Shown piece by piece: positions 5,915-12,685 of a stretch of DNA of 15,600 bases; position 1 is the first letter of the stretch, and every line of letters begins with the position of its first letter. Both the position numbers and the translations under genes were made by a program. The stretch spans positions 1 to 15,600 of the forward strand of contig DFKQ01000063.1 of the NCBI GenBank assembly GCA_002373875.1, written 5' to 3'. Origin of the DNA: Lachnospiraceae bacterium UBA3641. Its GTDB lineage: Bacteria; Bacillota; Clostridia; Lachnospirales; Lachnospiraceae. Under the pieces are notes generated by a model. The model saw only the letters and a list, made by a program, of their open reading frames with translations. It did no database searches and was not told the origin of the DNA.

Positions 5915-5939
5915 TCTTGTGAAATAGGAGAAAATACAA

Positions 5940-7124
5940 ATGATTTATACATCTTTTTTGATAAAATATGCGGAGATCGCCATAAAGGGCAAGAACAGGT
6001 ATGTGTTTGAAGATGCTCTCCTTAAGCAGATAAGGTTTGCGCTTAAAAATGTCGAGGGTGACTTTGAAGTGAACAAGACCCAGGGCCGTGTTCATGTCGA
6101 GTGCTTAAGCGAATATGATTATGACGAGGTTGTGGCTGCCCTATCAAGGGTATTCGGTATTACCGGCATATGTCCGGTTGTCCATGTGGAGGATGAGGGA
6201 TTCGATAAGCTGGCTGAGGATGTCATCAAGTATATCGATGATGAATACCCGGATAAGAATAAGACATTCAAGGTCAACTGCCGCAGGGCAAGGAAGAACT
6301 ACCCCATGGATTCCCAGGAGGTCAACATGGAGATGGGGGGTCGTATCCTTGATGCCTATCCGGAGATGAAGGTTGATGTTCATGATCCCGATATACTCCT
6401 TACCATAGAGATAAGGGATGAGAAGATATATATTTATTCGAAGGTTATAGAGGGCCCGGGCGGAATGCCTGTCGGAACGGGAGGCAAGGCCATGCTCCTC
6501 TTATCGGGTGGTATCGATTCACCGGTTGCAGGCTATATGATCGCCAAGCGCGGAGTCAGGATCGATGCGGTTTATTTCCATGCACCGCCTTATACCAGCG
6601 AGAGGGCCAGGCAGAAGGTTGTGGACCTTGCAAGGTATGTTGCAAGATACGCAGGCCCCATAAACCTGCATGTGATCAACTTTACCGATATCCAGCTTGA
6701 GATATATGAGAAGTGTCCCCATGATGAACTCACGATAATCATGCGCCGCTACATGATGAGGATCGCAGAGCATATAGCTAAGGAGAATAATTGCTTAGGT
6801 CTTATCACGGGTGAGAGCTTAGGGCAGGTTGCATCCCAGACCATGCAGTCACTTGCCGCAACGAATGAGGTGTGCACGATACCGGTGTACAGGCCGCTGA
6901 TCGGCTTTGACAAGAACGAGATAATCAGGATATCGGAGAAGATCGATACCTATGAAACCTCCATCCTTCCCTATGAGGACTGCTGCACGATATTTGTTGC
7001 CAAGCATCCGGTGACCAAGCCCAACATCAACATAATCAAGCGGTCGGAGACAAGGCTTGCCGACACGATAGACGACCTCTTCAGAAAGGCGATAGAAACA
7101 GATGAAGTCATCGTCGTTTCATAA
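5940..7124 (+). CDS. thiI: tRNA 4-thiouridine synthase / thiamine sulfur transferase ThiI (short form)
   Basis: A 394-residue protein. The N-terminal ferredoxin-like region and THUMP domain occupy roughly residues 1-165, followed by the PP-loop adenylation motif SGGIDSP (189-195). ThiI adenylates U8 of tRNA and transfers sulfur to make 4-thiouridine; in some bacteria it also supplies sulfur for the thiamine thiazole. The C-terminal rhodanese domain of the E. coli enzyme is absent, as is normal in Firmicutes, so sulfur must come from a dedicated cysteine desulfurase; none is visible next door. The C-terminal PYEDCCTIF motif (344-352) is typical of the short form. AGGAGA lies at good distance from ATG 5940. 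Its last 23 bases overlap the next gene, suggesting translational coupling. Confidence 0.93.
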   Translation: MIYTSFLIKYAEIAIKGKNRYVFEDALLKQIRFALKNVEGDFEVNKTQGRVHVECLSEYDYDEVVAALSRVFGITGICPVVHVEDEGFDKLAEDVIKYIDDEYPDKNKTFKVNCRRARKNYPMDSQEVNMEMGGRILDAYPEMKVDVHDPDILLTIEIRDEKIYIYSKVIEGPGGMPVGTGGKAMLLLSGGIDSPVAGYMIAKRGVRIDAVYFHAPPYTSERARQKVVDLARYVARYAGPINLHVINFTDIQLEIYEKCPHDELTIIMRRYMMRIAEHIAKENNCLGLITGESLGQVASQTMQSLAATNEVCTIPVYRPLIGFDKNEIIRISEKIDTYETSILPYEDCCTIFVAKHPVTKPNINIIKRSETRLADTIDDLFRKAIETDEVIVVS

Positions 7125-8973
7125 GGACAGGCTGATTTTATTTCTGACAGGCTGCGCTCTCGGCGCGGTCTGCTTTTTGTGGGTATACGGATATAAGATA
7201 TTAAATCCTGTATATGATGCCTGGCTCTTTAATACCGAGATCGATCTGAGCCAGCATTACATAGGGTTCTGCCACTACCGTATGAGTGACTGGAACTTTC
7301 CGCTCGGCATGATAGATACGCTTAGTTATCCGACGAGCATGTCAACTATCTATACGGATTCGATCCCATTATTTGCACTGTTTTTCAAGCTTTTCAGGGG
7401 GATACTTCCCGTACACTTCCAGTATTTCGGGATCTTTGGATTTTTAAGCTTTATGCTTATGGGAGGTTTGTCATCCCTGCTTGTATATTCCCTGATCCCG
7501 GAGATTGAGAGCCTGTATGATAAGAAAAGTGACGGCCGTATTCCCTTTTTTAACCGGAACCTTCCTTATGTTTTAAGCCTGATAGCATCCGTTGTCTATA
7601 TCATGAGCTTTACCGTATTGCAGAGGATGTTCTACCACACAGCCCTTGGTGCCCAGTGGATCATAATCCTTGCCCTCTTCATATGGGTTAACAGGGATAC
7701 TTACAGCAGGAGGGGGACGCTTACTGCCTACTCATTTATGGGACTTCTGTGTGTCGGCATTCATACATATTATGTGCCTATGGTCGGAAGCATACTGTTG
7801 GCAGCATCGGTGGAGAGGATTATAAAAAGCAGGGTGGACAGGAGACCTGAGGGAGGCCTGAACGGGTATAAAAAAGAGGGGGAAAATGATAAGAGGATCC
7901 TGCCGGGATTAAAATTAATAATGGCAGAAGAAGCAATAAACATTCTCGGCTTCTGCATCACGGGTCTGTTAACGTTATTTGTTTTCGGAGCATTCAATGG
8001 TCCGTCGGGCGGTTATGATGAAGGTCTCGGCAGCTTTACGAGTAACTTAAATACCTTTATAAATCCCATATACGGAAGCGTGATCCTTAAGCCCATGAAG
8101 CTGTATTATGATTTTCAATATGAGGGCTATGGGTACCTTGGCATAGGAGTGATCATGCTCACCGCCGTGGCTTTGGTATACCTTGTGAAGAATATAAAGA
8201 AAGCCGGGTTTAAGAGGTATTTCCGTGAGCATGTAAGGGCAGCAGTGTTTGTGTGTCTGCTCATGGTTGATTGTGCGCTTGCGGTGCTGCCGATGGTGAC
8301 TTTCTCCGATAAGAAGCTGTTCGGTATTCCGCTTCCTTCTTTTATCAGGAAGGCGGCCGGAATATTCCGTTCAAACGGCCGGTTTATATGGGTGCCGGTC
8401 TACCTCATATTCACCGGTGTTCTCGTATGCACGATAAGGCTTCTGTCCGGGAAGTTCGGAAGGATGGAAAAGGGTAAGGGAATAGTGGTTAAGATACTGC
8501 TGGTTCTTGTCCTCTTTCAGGTACTTGATACAACCAAGGCCGTGGCGGATAAACAGAGGTATTTCGTGGTTGACCAGGCTCATGAGAATGTATGGGATGA
8601 CCTTTCGCTGCCGGATAAGCCGGGTGAGAGATATAAGGAATTCGCTTTTCTTTACAATGAAAATGATATCCTGATGGATACGGCCTTCTTCGCCTATCTT
8701 AACGGGATGAGGCTTAATAATTTCTACTATGCAAGAGATATAGATGATGCGGTGAATTTAAATATTGAAGGATGGAAGAGTCAGCTTAACAATGGTACAG
8801 TCAGGGACGATTGTGTATACATCTGCAGGAAGGATGACGATATCGCCGGGATGATAGGAGGCCTTGCCGGTAAACCGGGTGAGGGAAGCAGCCTGCTTAC
8901 ATGGTATAAGCTGGATGAGGAACATTTGGCGGGTGTATCGGATAAGCAGCAGCGTGGTTCGGGGTCCTTATGA
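7102..8973 (+). CDS. DUF6311-type polytopic membrane protein, paralogue of the 4148-5827 gene
   Basis: A 623-residue protein with an N-terminal membrane segment (about 10-30), DLSQHY (48-53), WNFPLGM (64-70), IYTDS (83-87) and about ten more hydrophobic segments, then a soluble tail with NNFYYARD and VYICRKDD-like motifs that match the paralogue. It is longer because of a hydrophilic insertion of about 35-40 residues near residues 245-275 and an extended C-terminus. Its ATG lies inside thiI (overlap 23 bases) with AAAGGCG upstream, so the two are one transcription unit. The shared acidic loop suggests a GT-C-like or related envelope enzyme; the substrate is unknown. The two paralogues flank thiI, pointing to local duplication followed by inversion, or separate insertion. 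Confidence 0.75.
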   Translation: MKSSSFHKDRLILFLTGCALGAVCFLWVYGYKILNPVYDAWLFNTEIDLSQHYIGFCHYRMSDWNFPLGMIDTLSYPTSMSTIYTDSIPLFALFFKLFRGILPVHFQYFGIFGFLSFMLMGGLSSLLVYSLIPEIESLYDKKSDGRIPFFNRNLPYVLSLIASVVYIMSFTVLQRMFYHTALGAQWIIILALFIWVNRDTYSRRGTLTAYSFMGLLCVGIHTYYVPMVGSILLAASVERIIKSRVDRRPEGGLNGYKKEGENDKRILPGLKLIMAEEAINILGFCITGLLTLFVFGAFNGPSGGYDEGLGSFTSNLNTFINPIYGSVILKPMKLYYDFQYEGYGYLGIGVIMLTAVALVYLVKNIKKAGFKRYFREHVRAAVFVCLLMVDCALAVLPMVTFSDKKLFGIPLPSFIRKAAGIFRSNGRFIWVPVYLIFTGVLVCTIRLLSGKFGRMEKGKGIVVKILLVLVLFQVLDTTKAVADKQRYFVVDQAHENVWDDLSLPDKPGERYKEFAFLYNENDILMDTAFFAYLNGMRLNNFYYARDIDDAVNLNIEGWKSQLNNGTVRDDCVYICRKDDDIAGMIGGLAGKPGEGSSLLTWYKLDEEHLAGVSDKQQRGSGSL

Positions 8974-8993
8974 TTTTGCACCCGGAAAAAGGC

Positions 8994-9017
8994 AAAAAAA
9001 AAGGACCTCTGTCCTTT
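8994..9017 (-). terminator. Terminator of the HPr-like gene
   Basis: AAAGGAC (9000-9006) and GTCCTTT (9011-9017) form a seven-base stem with a CTCT loop. On the minus strand it is followed by a long T-run (complement of A 8994-9002). On the plus strand it follows the DUF6311 gene by about 30 bases but has no T-tail, so it serves mainly the minus-strand gene. Confidence 0.75.
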
Positions 9018-9058
9018 GACAAATGCCCTTTTGGTTGTTCTAACTACCATTAACAATA

Positions 9059-9289
9059 CTAGATCATATATGGCTTAATAACAGCCAAAACGTCTTCAGC
9101 ATTGTCCTCAGCATGGATGTTAAGGTCGATCGGCTTGGAAAGATCCAGGCTGAATATACCCATGATTGACTTAGCATCTATAACGTATCTTCCTGATACA
9201 AGATCGAAGTCATAATCGAACTTGGTGATATCATTAACGAATGACTTAACCTTGTCGATTGAGTTAAGTGAAATCTGAACTGTCTTCAT
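9059..9289 (-). CDS. HPr-fold (Crh-like) protein lacking the catalytic histidine
   Basis: A 76-residue protein with the HPr fold. The region of Ser46 is well conserved: KSIMGIFSLDL (40-50) matches KSIMGVMSL of HPr, so the HprK-type regulatory serine is Ser41 here. The catalytic segment SGIHARPA is replaced by NSIDKVKSF (9-17), so there is no His15 and the protein cannot pass phosphate in the PTS. This is the logic of Bacillus Crh, which keeps Ser46 but not His15 and acts in carbon catabolite control; a similar role is inferred. The start is ATG 9289 with AAGGAGG seven bases upstream. Extending the frame to 9613 would add residues with no family match and would run across the start of mtaB. 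Confidence 0.85.
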   Translation of the reverse strand: MKTVQISLNSIDKVKSFVNDITKFDYDFDLVSGRYVIDAKSIMGIFSLDLSKPIDLNIHAEDNAEDVLAVIKPYMI

Positions 9290-9427
9290 GTTGACGCCTC
9301 CTTCCTTATATTTTGGGCCATCCAGTACAGGAGATAAATACTGCCTGTAACGAATTCCATATATTATGATAATTCTCCCGATAGGAAAAGTCAATTGAAA
9401 AAAGTTATGAAAAACAAGGAAAAACTT

Positions 9428-10807
9428 ATGAAAAAAGTCGCATTTCACAACCTTGGCTGCAAGGTAAACGCATATGAGATGGAACTTATGCAACAAAAAT
9501 TTACGGAAAAAGGGTACGAAATTGTACCTTTTAGTGAAAAAGCGGATATTTATGTTATAAATACCTGCACGGTTACCAATATAGCTGACAGGAAATCCCG
9601 GCAGATGCTCCACAGGGCCAAGGCATTAAATCCGGAGGCCGTTGTCGTTGCGGCAGGCTGCTACGTGGAGACCGACAGGGAAGGGGCCATGGCTGATGAT
9701 GCCATCGACATTCTTATTTCCAATAAAGAAAAAGCGGATATTGTAAATATTGTCGAAGCATATGAAACAGGTGGAGACAGGGGACGGTTCTCTGTCTCCC
9801 ATGCACCATTGTTGTTTTCTTCAGACCACTGCTTATCAGGGGAGACAGAGAACCGTCCCCTGTCTGCTTCACTCACGACCCTCACTGACCATACCAGGGC
9901 CTATATCAAGATCCAGGACGGCTGTGACCAGTACTGCAGCTACTGCATCATTCCGCTTGCAAGGGGGCATGTGGTGAGCAGGCCGGAAGAGGAAACGCTT
10001 AAGGAGATAGGAGAGCTTGCGGCCGGCGGATGCAGGGAGTTCGTTATCACAGGAATACATTTGAGTTCTTACGGGCTTGATAAGGCATATAATCTGGCGG
10101 CGGGAGACGGTTCCTTTCATAACAGGGAGCTTACCGATATAATTAAGAAGATATCCCGGATAGAAGGAGTGGAACGTATCCGCTTAGGGTCCCTCGAACC
10201 AAGGATCATTACAGATGAATTCCTTGAGGAGATGGCTGCCACAAAGTCATTCTGTCCCCACTTCCATTTATCACTCCAGAGCGGCTGCGATGAGGTGCTT
10301 AAGAGGATGAACAGAAGATATGATACGGACGAATACCTGGAGAAAGTCAACCTTATACGGAAGTATTTTGACCACCCGGCCATAACCACGGATATAATCG
10401 TGGGATTCCCTGGTGAGACAGAGGAGGAATTCCAAATTACAAGGGACTATCTTAACCGGATCAACTTCTACGAAACTCATGTATTCGCTTACTCAAGAAG
10501 ACGCGGTACCGTGGCAGATAAAATGCCGGGCCAGCATACACAGAAAACTAAGAGTGTAAGGTCTGCCATGCTGATGGGCGATTCTGCCGGAAGGGCAAAG
10601 AAGTTCAGGGAATACTATCTTGACAGGGAAGTCGACGTACTCATTGAGGAAAGTGAAACGATCGACGGGACCGTATATCAGGTCGGATATAATAAGGAAT
10701 ATGTCAGGTTTGCCATAAAGAGCGATGAAGACCTGGCAGGCAGGATAGTAAGGGCTTTGGCGAAAAGATTTATCAATGATGAGATTCTGGAAGCTGTTCC
10801 TTTATGA
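9428..10807 (+). CDS. mtaB: tRNA (N6-threonylcarbamoyladenosine-37) methylthiotransferase MtaB, with in-frame palindrome insertion
   Basis: A 459-residue radical-SAM methylthiotransferase that converts t6A37 to ms2t6A in tRNAs reading ANN codons. The N-terminal UPF0004 domain has cluster cysteines C11 (LGCKVNAYE), C47 (NTCTVT) and C78 (AAGCYVE). The radical-SAM motif CDQYCSYC gives C166, C170 and C173. A C-terminal TRAM domain begins about 395. The start is ATG 9428 behind AAGGA; an upstream TTG at 9395 is less likely. Residues 116-146 are encoded entirely by a paired palindromic element (9773-9865). The insert lies in the linker between the N-terminal domain and the radical-SAM core, where MtaB homologues are usually shorter. 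All key residues remain, so the enzyme is probably active. Confidence 0.92.
   Translation: MKKVAFHNLGCKVNAYEMELMQQKFTEKGYEIVPFSEKADIYVINTCTVTNIADRKSRQMLHRAKALNPEAVVVAAGCYVETDREGAMADDAIDILISNKEKADIVNIVEAYETGGDRGRFSVSHAPLLFSSDHCLSGETENRPLSASLTTLTDHTRAYIKIQDGCDQYCSYCIIPLARGHVVSRPEEETLKEIGELAAGGCREFVITGIHLSSYGLDKAYNLAAGDGSFHNRELTDIIKKISRIEGVERIRLGSLEPRIITDEFLEEMAATKSFCPHFHLSLQSGCDEVLKRMNRRYDTDEYLEKVNLIRKYFDHPAITTDIIVGFPGETEEEFQITRDYLNRINFYETHVFAYSRRRGTVADKMPGQHTQKTKSVRSAMLMGDSAGRAKKFREYYLDREVDVLIEESETIDGTVYQVGYNKEYVRFAIKSDEDLAGRIVRALAKRFINDEILEAVPL
9773..9865. repeat. Paired palindromic elements inserted in frame in mtaB
   Basis: The first copy, 9773-9799, has GGAGACAG/CTGTCTCC arms around the core (9780-9790). 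The second, 9843-9865, is inverted, with AGACAG/CTGTCT arms around core 9850-9860. The unit spans 93 bases, exactly 31 codons, and keeps the reading frame open. The arms match those of the copy at 1219-1247. Confidence 0.88.
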
Positions 10808-10864
10808 ATGCTGATACATGACAGGATAGGTGCAGGCTGTAACAATCCCTGAATTAAGTTGATT

Positions 10865-10893
10865 TTGAATAATAATTGTGGTAGTTTTATTAT
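10865..10893 (+). promoter_or_regulatory. Probable promoter of the aminotransferase gene
   Basis: TTGAAT (10865-10870), 17-base spacer, TATTAT (10888-10893). It lies in an AT-rich gap after mtaB and leaves a leader of about 115 bases before ATG 11017. I see no clear mtaB terminator, so read-through from mtaB is also possible. Confidence 0.45.
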
Positions 10894-11016
10894 CGAATTG
10901 AAAAACGTTGTTATATAGAAAGATTCTTCATTGCTTTCGGAATAATAAAAGGACTGAATGACAAAAGTGTTTTATTGATATTCTGAAGAGTGTGAAGGAT
11001 CGGAGACGGAGATATT

Positions 11017-12300
11017 ATGAAAGCCTACAAGGATATGACCAGGGAAGAGCTTCTTGAACTTAAGAAGGAGCTTGAGAAACAGTATAAGGAAGAGGAGGCC
11101 AAGGGGTTATCCCTTAATATGGCGCGCGGTAAGCCGGGATTGTCGCAGCTTGAGATCGCGATGCCCATGCTTGATGTGATGAATTCAAGCTCGGATATGC
11201 ACACCTTCCTCGGTACCGATACACGTAATTACGGGGACCTTGACGGAATAGGTGAGTGCAGGCACCTTATGGCAGCGATGATCGGGGTCGAGAAGGATAA
11301 CGTTATCGTCGGCGGTAACTCAAGCCTTAACCTTATGTATGACATGATCGCCAGGTCCTACTGCTTCGGTGTAAGGGGAAGCACTCCGTGGTGCAAGCTT
11401 GATAAGGTTAAGTTCTTATGTCCGGTTCCGGGATATGACAGGCATTTTAAGATAACCGAGCAGTTCGGTATCGAGATGATAAACATTCCGTTATCCGAGA
11501 CAGGCCCTGATATGGATATGGTCGAGCAGTACGTCAACAACGACCCTGCGGTAAAGGGTATATGGTGCGTTCCCAAGTATTCGAATCCCACCGGAATATC
11601 CTATTCGGATGAGACGGTCAAGAGGTTCGCAGCCCTTAAGCCCGCCGCAGATGATTTCATGATCTACTGGGATAATGCCTACTGCGTTCATCACCTCTAT
11701 GAAGATGACAGGGATGAGATTCTTAACATCCTCGATGAGTGCAAGAAGGCCGGCAATCCGGATATGGTATTTATCTTCGCATCCACATCGAAGATAAGCT
11801 TCCCGGGTTCGGGCGTTTCGGTTGTGGCATCTTCGCTCAACAATGTTTCATGGATCCTTAAGCTCATGGGAGTTCAGACCATTGGACATGATAAGATAAA
11901 CCAGCTGCGCCATGTCAGGTTCTTTAAGGATATAAACGGACTTATGGAGCACATGAAGAAGCATGGTGAGCTGCTGCGCCCCAAGTTCGCGGCAGTTACC
12001 GATACTCTTGAGAAGGAGCTTACGGGTCTTGAGATAGGAAGCTGGGTTAAGCCCAAGGGCGGTTACTTCATTTCCTTCGATGCCCTTCCCGGCTGCGCAA
12101 AATCAATCGTAGCCAAGTGCAAGGCTCTCGGGGTTACCCTTACAGGTGCCGGTGCGACCTATCCTTACGGTAAGGATCCGCAGGATTCAAATATCCGTAT
12201 AGCGCCTACCTTCCCGAGTACCGAGGAGATGAAGGATGCGGCAAGGGTATTCGTCCTGTGCGTGAAGTTAGCCAGTGTTGAGAAGCTGCTTGAGGGTTGA
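11017..12300 (+). CDS. PLP-dependent class I aminotransferase (aspartate aminotransferase subgroup Ic-like)
   Basis: A 427-residue fold-type I aminotransferase. Motifs: ARGKPGLSQ (36-44), VGGNSS (98-103) in the phosphate region, NPTG (190-193), DNAY (219-222) with D219 contacting the pyridine nitrogen, FASTSKISFPG (254-264) with the Schiff-base lysine at K259, and NIRIAP with the carboxylate-binding R394. The PLP lysine context and size fit the aspartate aminotransferase family that Pfam groups as Aminotran_MocR (stand-alone, without the GntR DNA-binding domain). It probably moves an amino group between an amino acid such as aspartate and 2-oxoglutarate; the exact substrate cannot be read. 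GGAG is well placed before ATG 11017. It is monocistronic, with a strong terminator after it. Confidence 0.85.
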   Translation: MKAYKDMTREELLELKKELEKQYKEEEAKGLSLNMARGKPGLSQLEIAMPMLDVMNSSSDMHTFLGTDTRNYGDLDGIGECRHLMAAMIGVEKDNVIVGGNSSLNLMYDMIARSYCFGVRGSTPWCKLDKVKFLCPVPGYDRHFKITEQFGIEMINIPLSETGPDMDMVEQYVNNDPAVKGIWCVPKYSNPTGISYSDETVKRFAALKPAADDFMIYWDNAYCVHHLYEDDRDEILNILDECKKAGNPDMVFIFASTSKISFPGSGVSVVASSLNNVSWILKLMGVQTIGHDKINQLRHVRFFKDINGLMEHMKKHGELLRPKFAAVTDTLEKELTGLEIGSWVKPKGGYFISFDALPGCAKSIVAKCKALGVTLTGAGATYPYGKDPQDSNIRIAPTFPSTEEMKDAARVFVLCVKLASVEKLLEG

Positions 12301-12329
12301 TTATTAACTGATTTATACTATAATATATA

Positions 12330-12358
12330 AACACAGCCGTTGACTGCGGCTGTGTTTT
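12330..12358 (+). terminator. Terminator of the aminotransferase gene
   Basis: AACACAGCCG (12330-12339) pairs perfectly with CGGCTGTGTT (12347-12356) around a seven-base loop, ending in TTTT. It is 30 bases after the stop. Confidence 0.85.
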
Positions 12359-12376
12359 AAAATCGAAAATATGTTC

Positions 12377-12404
12377 TTGACTATAAGTTGGAACATGTTA
12401 GAAT
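12377..12404 (+). promoter_or_regulatory. Promoter of the small toxin-like transcript
   Basis: TTGACT (12377-12382), 16-base spacer, TAGAAT (12399-12404). The predicted start near 12411 falls exactly at the GGAGCGGTTaCCCCG arm of a long-range inverted repeat, as expected for a type I toxin mRNA. Confidence 0.65.
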
Positions 12405-12451
12405 AAGGCTTGGAGCGGTTACCCCGTTACTATAGCGGGGAGGTGATGCCT

Positions 12452-12532
12452 ATGGTCGGATATATGGAACTGTTTACATATACTCTTGTACTTGTGGCAA
12501 TAGCAACAATTGTTATAAAGATAAAGAAATAA
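12452..12532 (+). CDS. Small holin-like type I toxin peptide (26 aa)
   Basis: A 26-residue peptide, MVGYMELFTYTLVLVAIATI followed by VIKIKK: a short polar start, one transmembrane helix of about 17 residues and a lysine-rich end. This is the layout of the putative holin-like toxins (Hol_Tox, TxpA/BsrG-type) that depolarise the membrane when overexpressed. The ribosome binding site GGGGAGGTGAT is nearly perfect, but its GGGG is paired in a CCCCGTTA/TAGCGGGG hairpin (12422-12440). The mRNA 5' arm 12412-12426 can also pair with 12576-12591, provided transcription continues past the internal terminator. Such 5'-3' pairing holds these mRNAs inactive. It stands between the aminotransferase and a COG0523 gene with its own promoter. 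A plain short membrane peptide without a toxic role is the alternative. Confidence 0.7.
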   Translation: MVGYMELFTYTLVLVAIATIVIKIKK

Positions 12533-12561
12533 CCGCCCTGCCTGCAAGCTAAGCGGTTTTT
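12531..12561 (+). terminator. Terminator hairpin after the toxin-like gene
   Basis: AACCGC (12531-12536) pairs with GCGGTT (12553-12558), followed by TTTTT (12557-12561). It begins within the stop codon of the toxin-like gene and may work in both directions. Confidence 0.6.
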
Positions 12562-12602
12562 CTTATGCCAAAGGACGGGGTTAACCGCTCCTCTTTATCT
12601 GT
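12531..12602 (-). ncRNA. Putative antisense antitoxin RNA
   Basis: On the minus strand TTGTAA (12635-12630), a 16-base spacer and TATAAT (12613-12608) would start transcription near 12602. A second TATAAT overlaps at 12608-12603. The RNA would run across the 3' region of the toxin transcript, including the arm 12591-12576, to the GCGGTT/AACCGC hairpin (12558-12531) followed by ATTTCTTT. It overlaps the toxin 3' untranslated end rather than the coding part, the geometry of RatA/TxpA. The promoter and hairpin are visible; the RNA itself is inferred, and its 3' end could lie further into the toxin gene. Confidence 0.5.
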
Positions 12603-12685
12603 ATTATATTATAACATTTTTTTATGGTTTTACAACATACGTTAACAAAAAGAGTTTAATAAGATTAAGAAAGAAGGTAAATGCA

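Larger units (their letters stand above)
12412..12591. repeat. Long-range inverted repeat enclosing the toxin-like gene
   Basis: GGAGCGGTTACCCCG (12412-12426) and CGGGGTTAACCGCTCC (12576-12591) are complementary over 15 positions with one bulged base. The first arm begins at the predicted transcription start and the second lies in the antisense RNA region, so the antisense RNA contains a sequence resembling the toxin mRNA 5' end. Confidence 0.75.

Noticed and set aside
5730..6095. 121-codon minus-strand frame across the thiI promoter region
   Set aside because: It is antisense to the start of thiI and covers the divergent promoters; no start signal or recognisable motif.
9290..9613. N-terminal extension of the HPr-like gene
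   Set aside because: The extension is antisense to the mtaB start and adds residues unlike HPr; the internal ATG at 9289 has an AAGGAGG site and gives the normal length.
9750..9977. Frame reading TGDGS and RTVP within mtaB
   Set aside because: This is the palindromic element read in another frame; similar peptides probably appear as spurious annotated proteins elsewhere.
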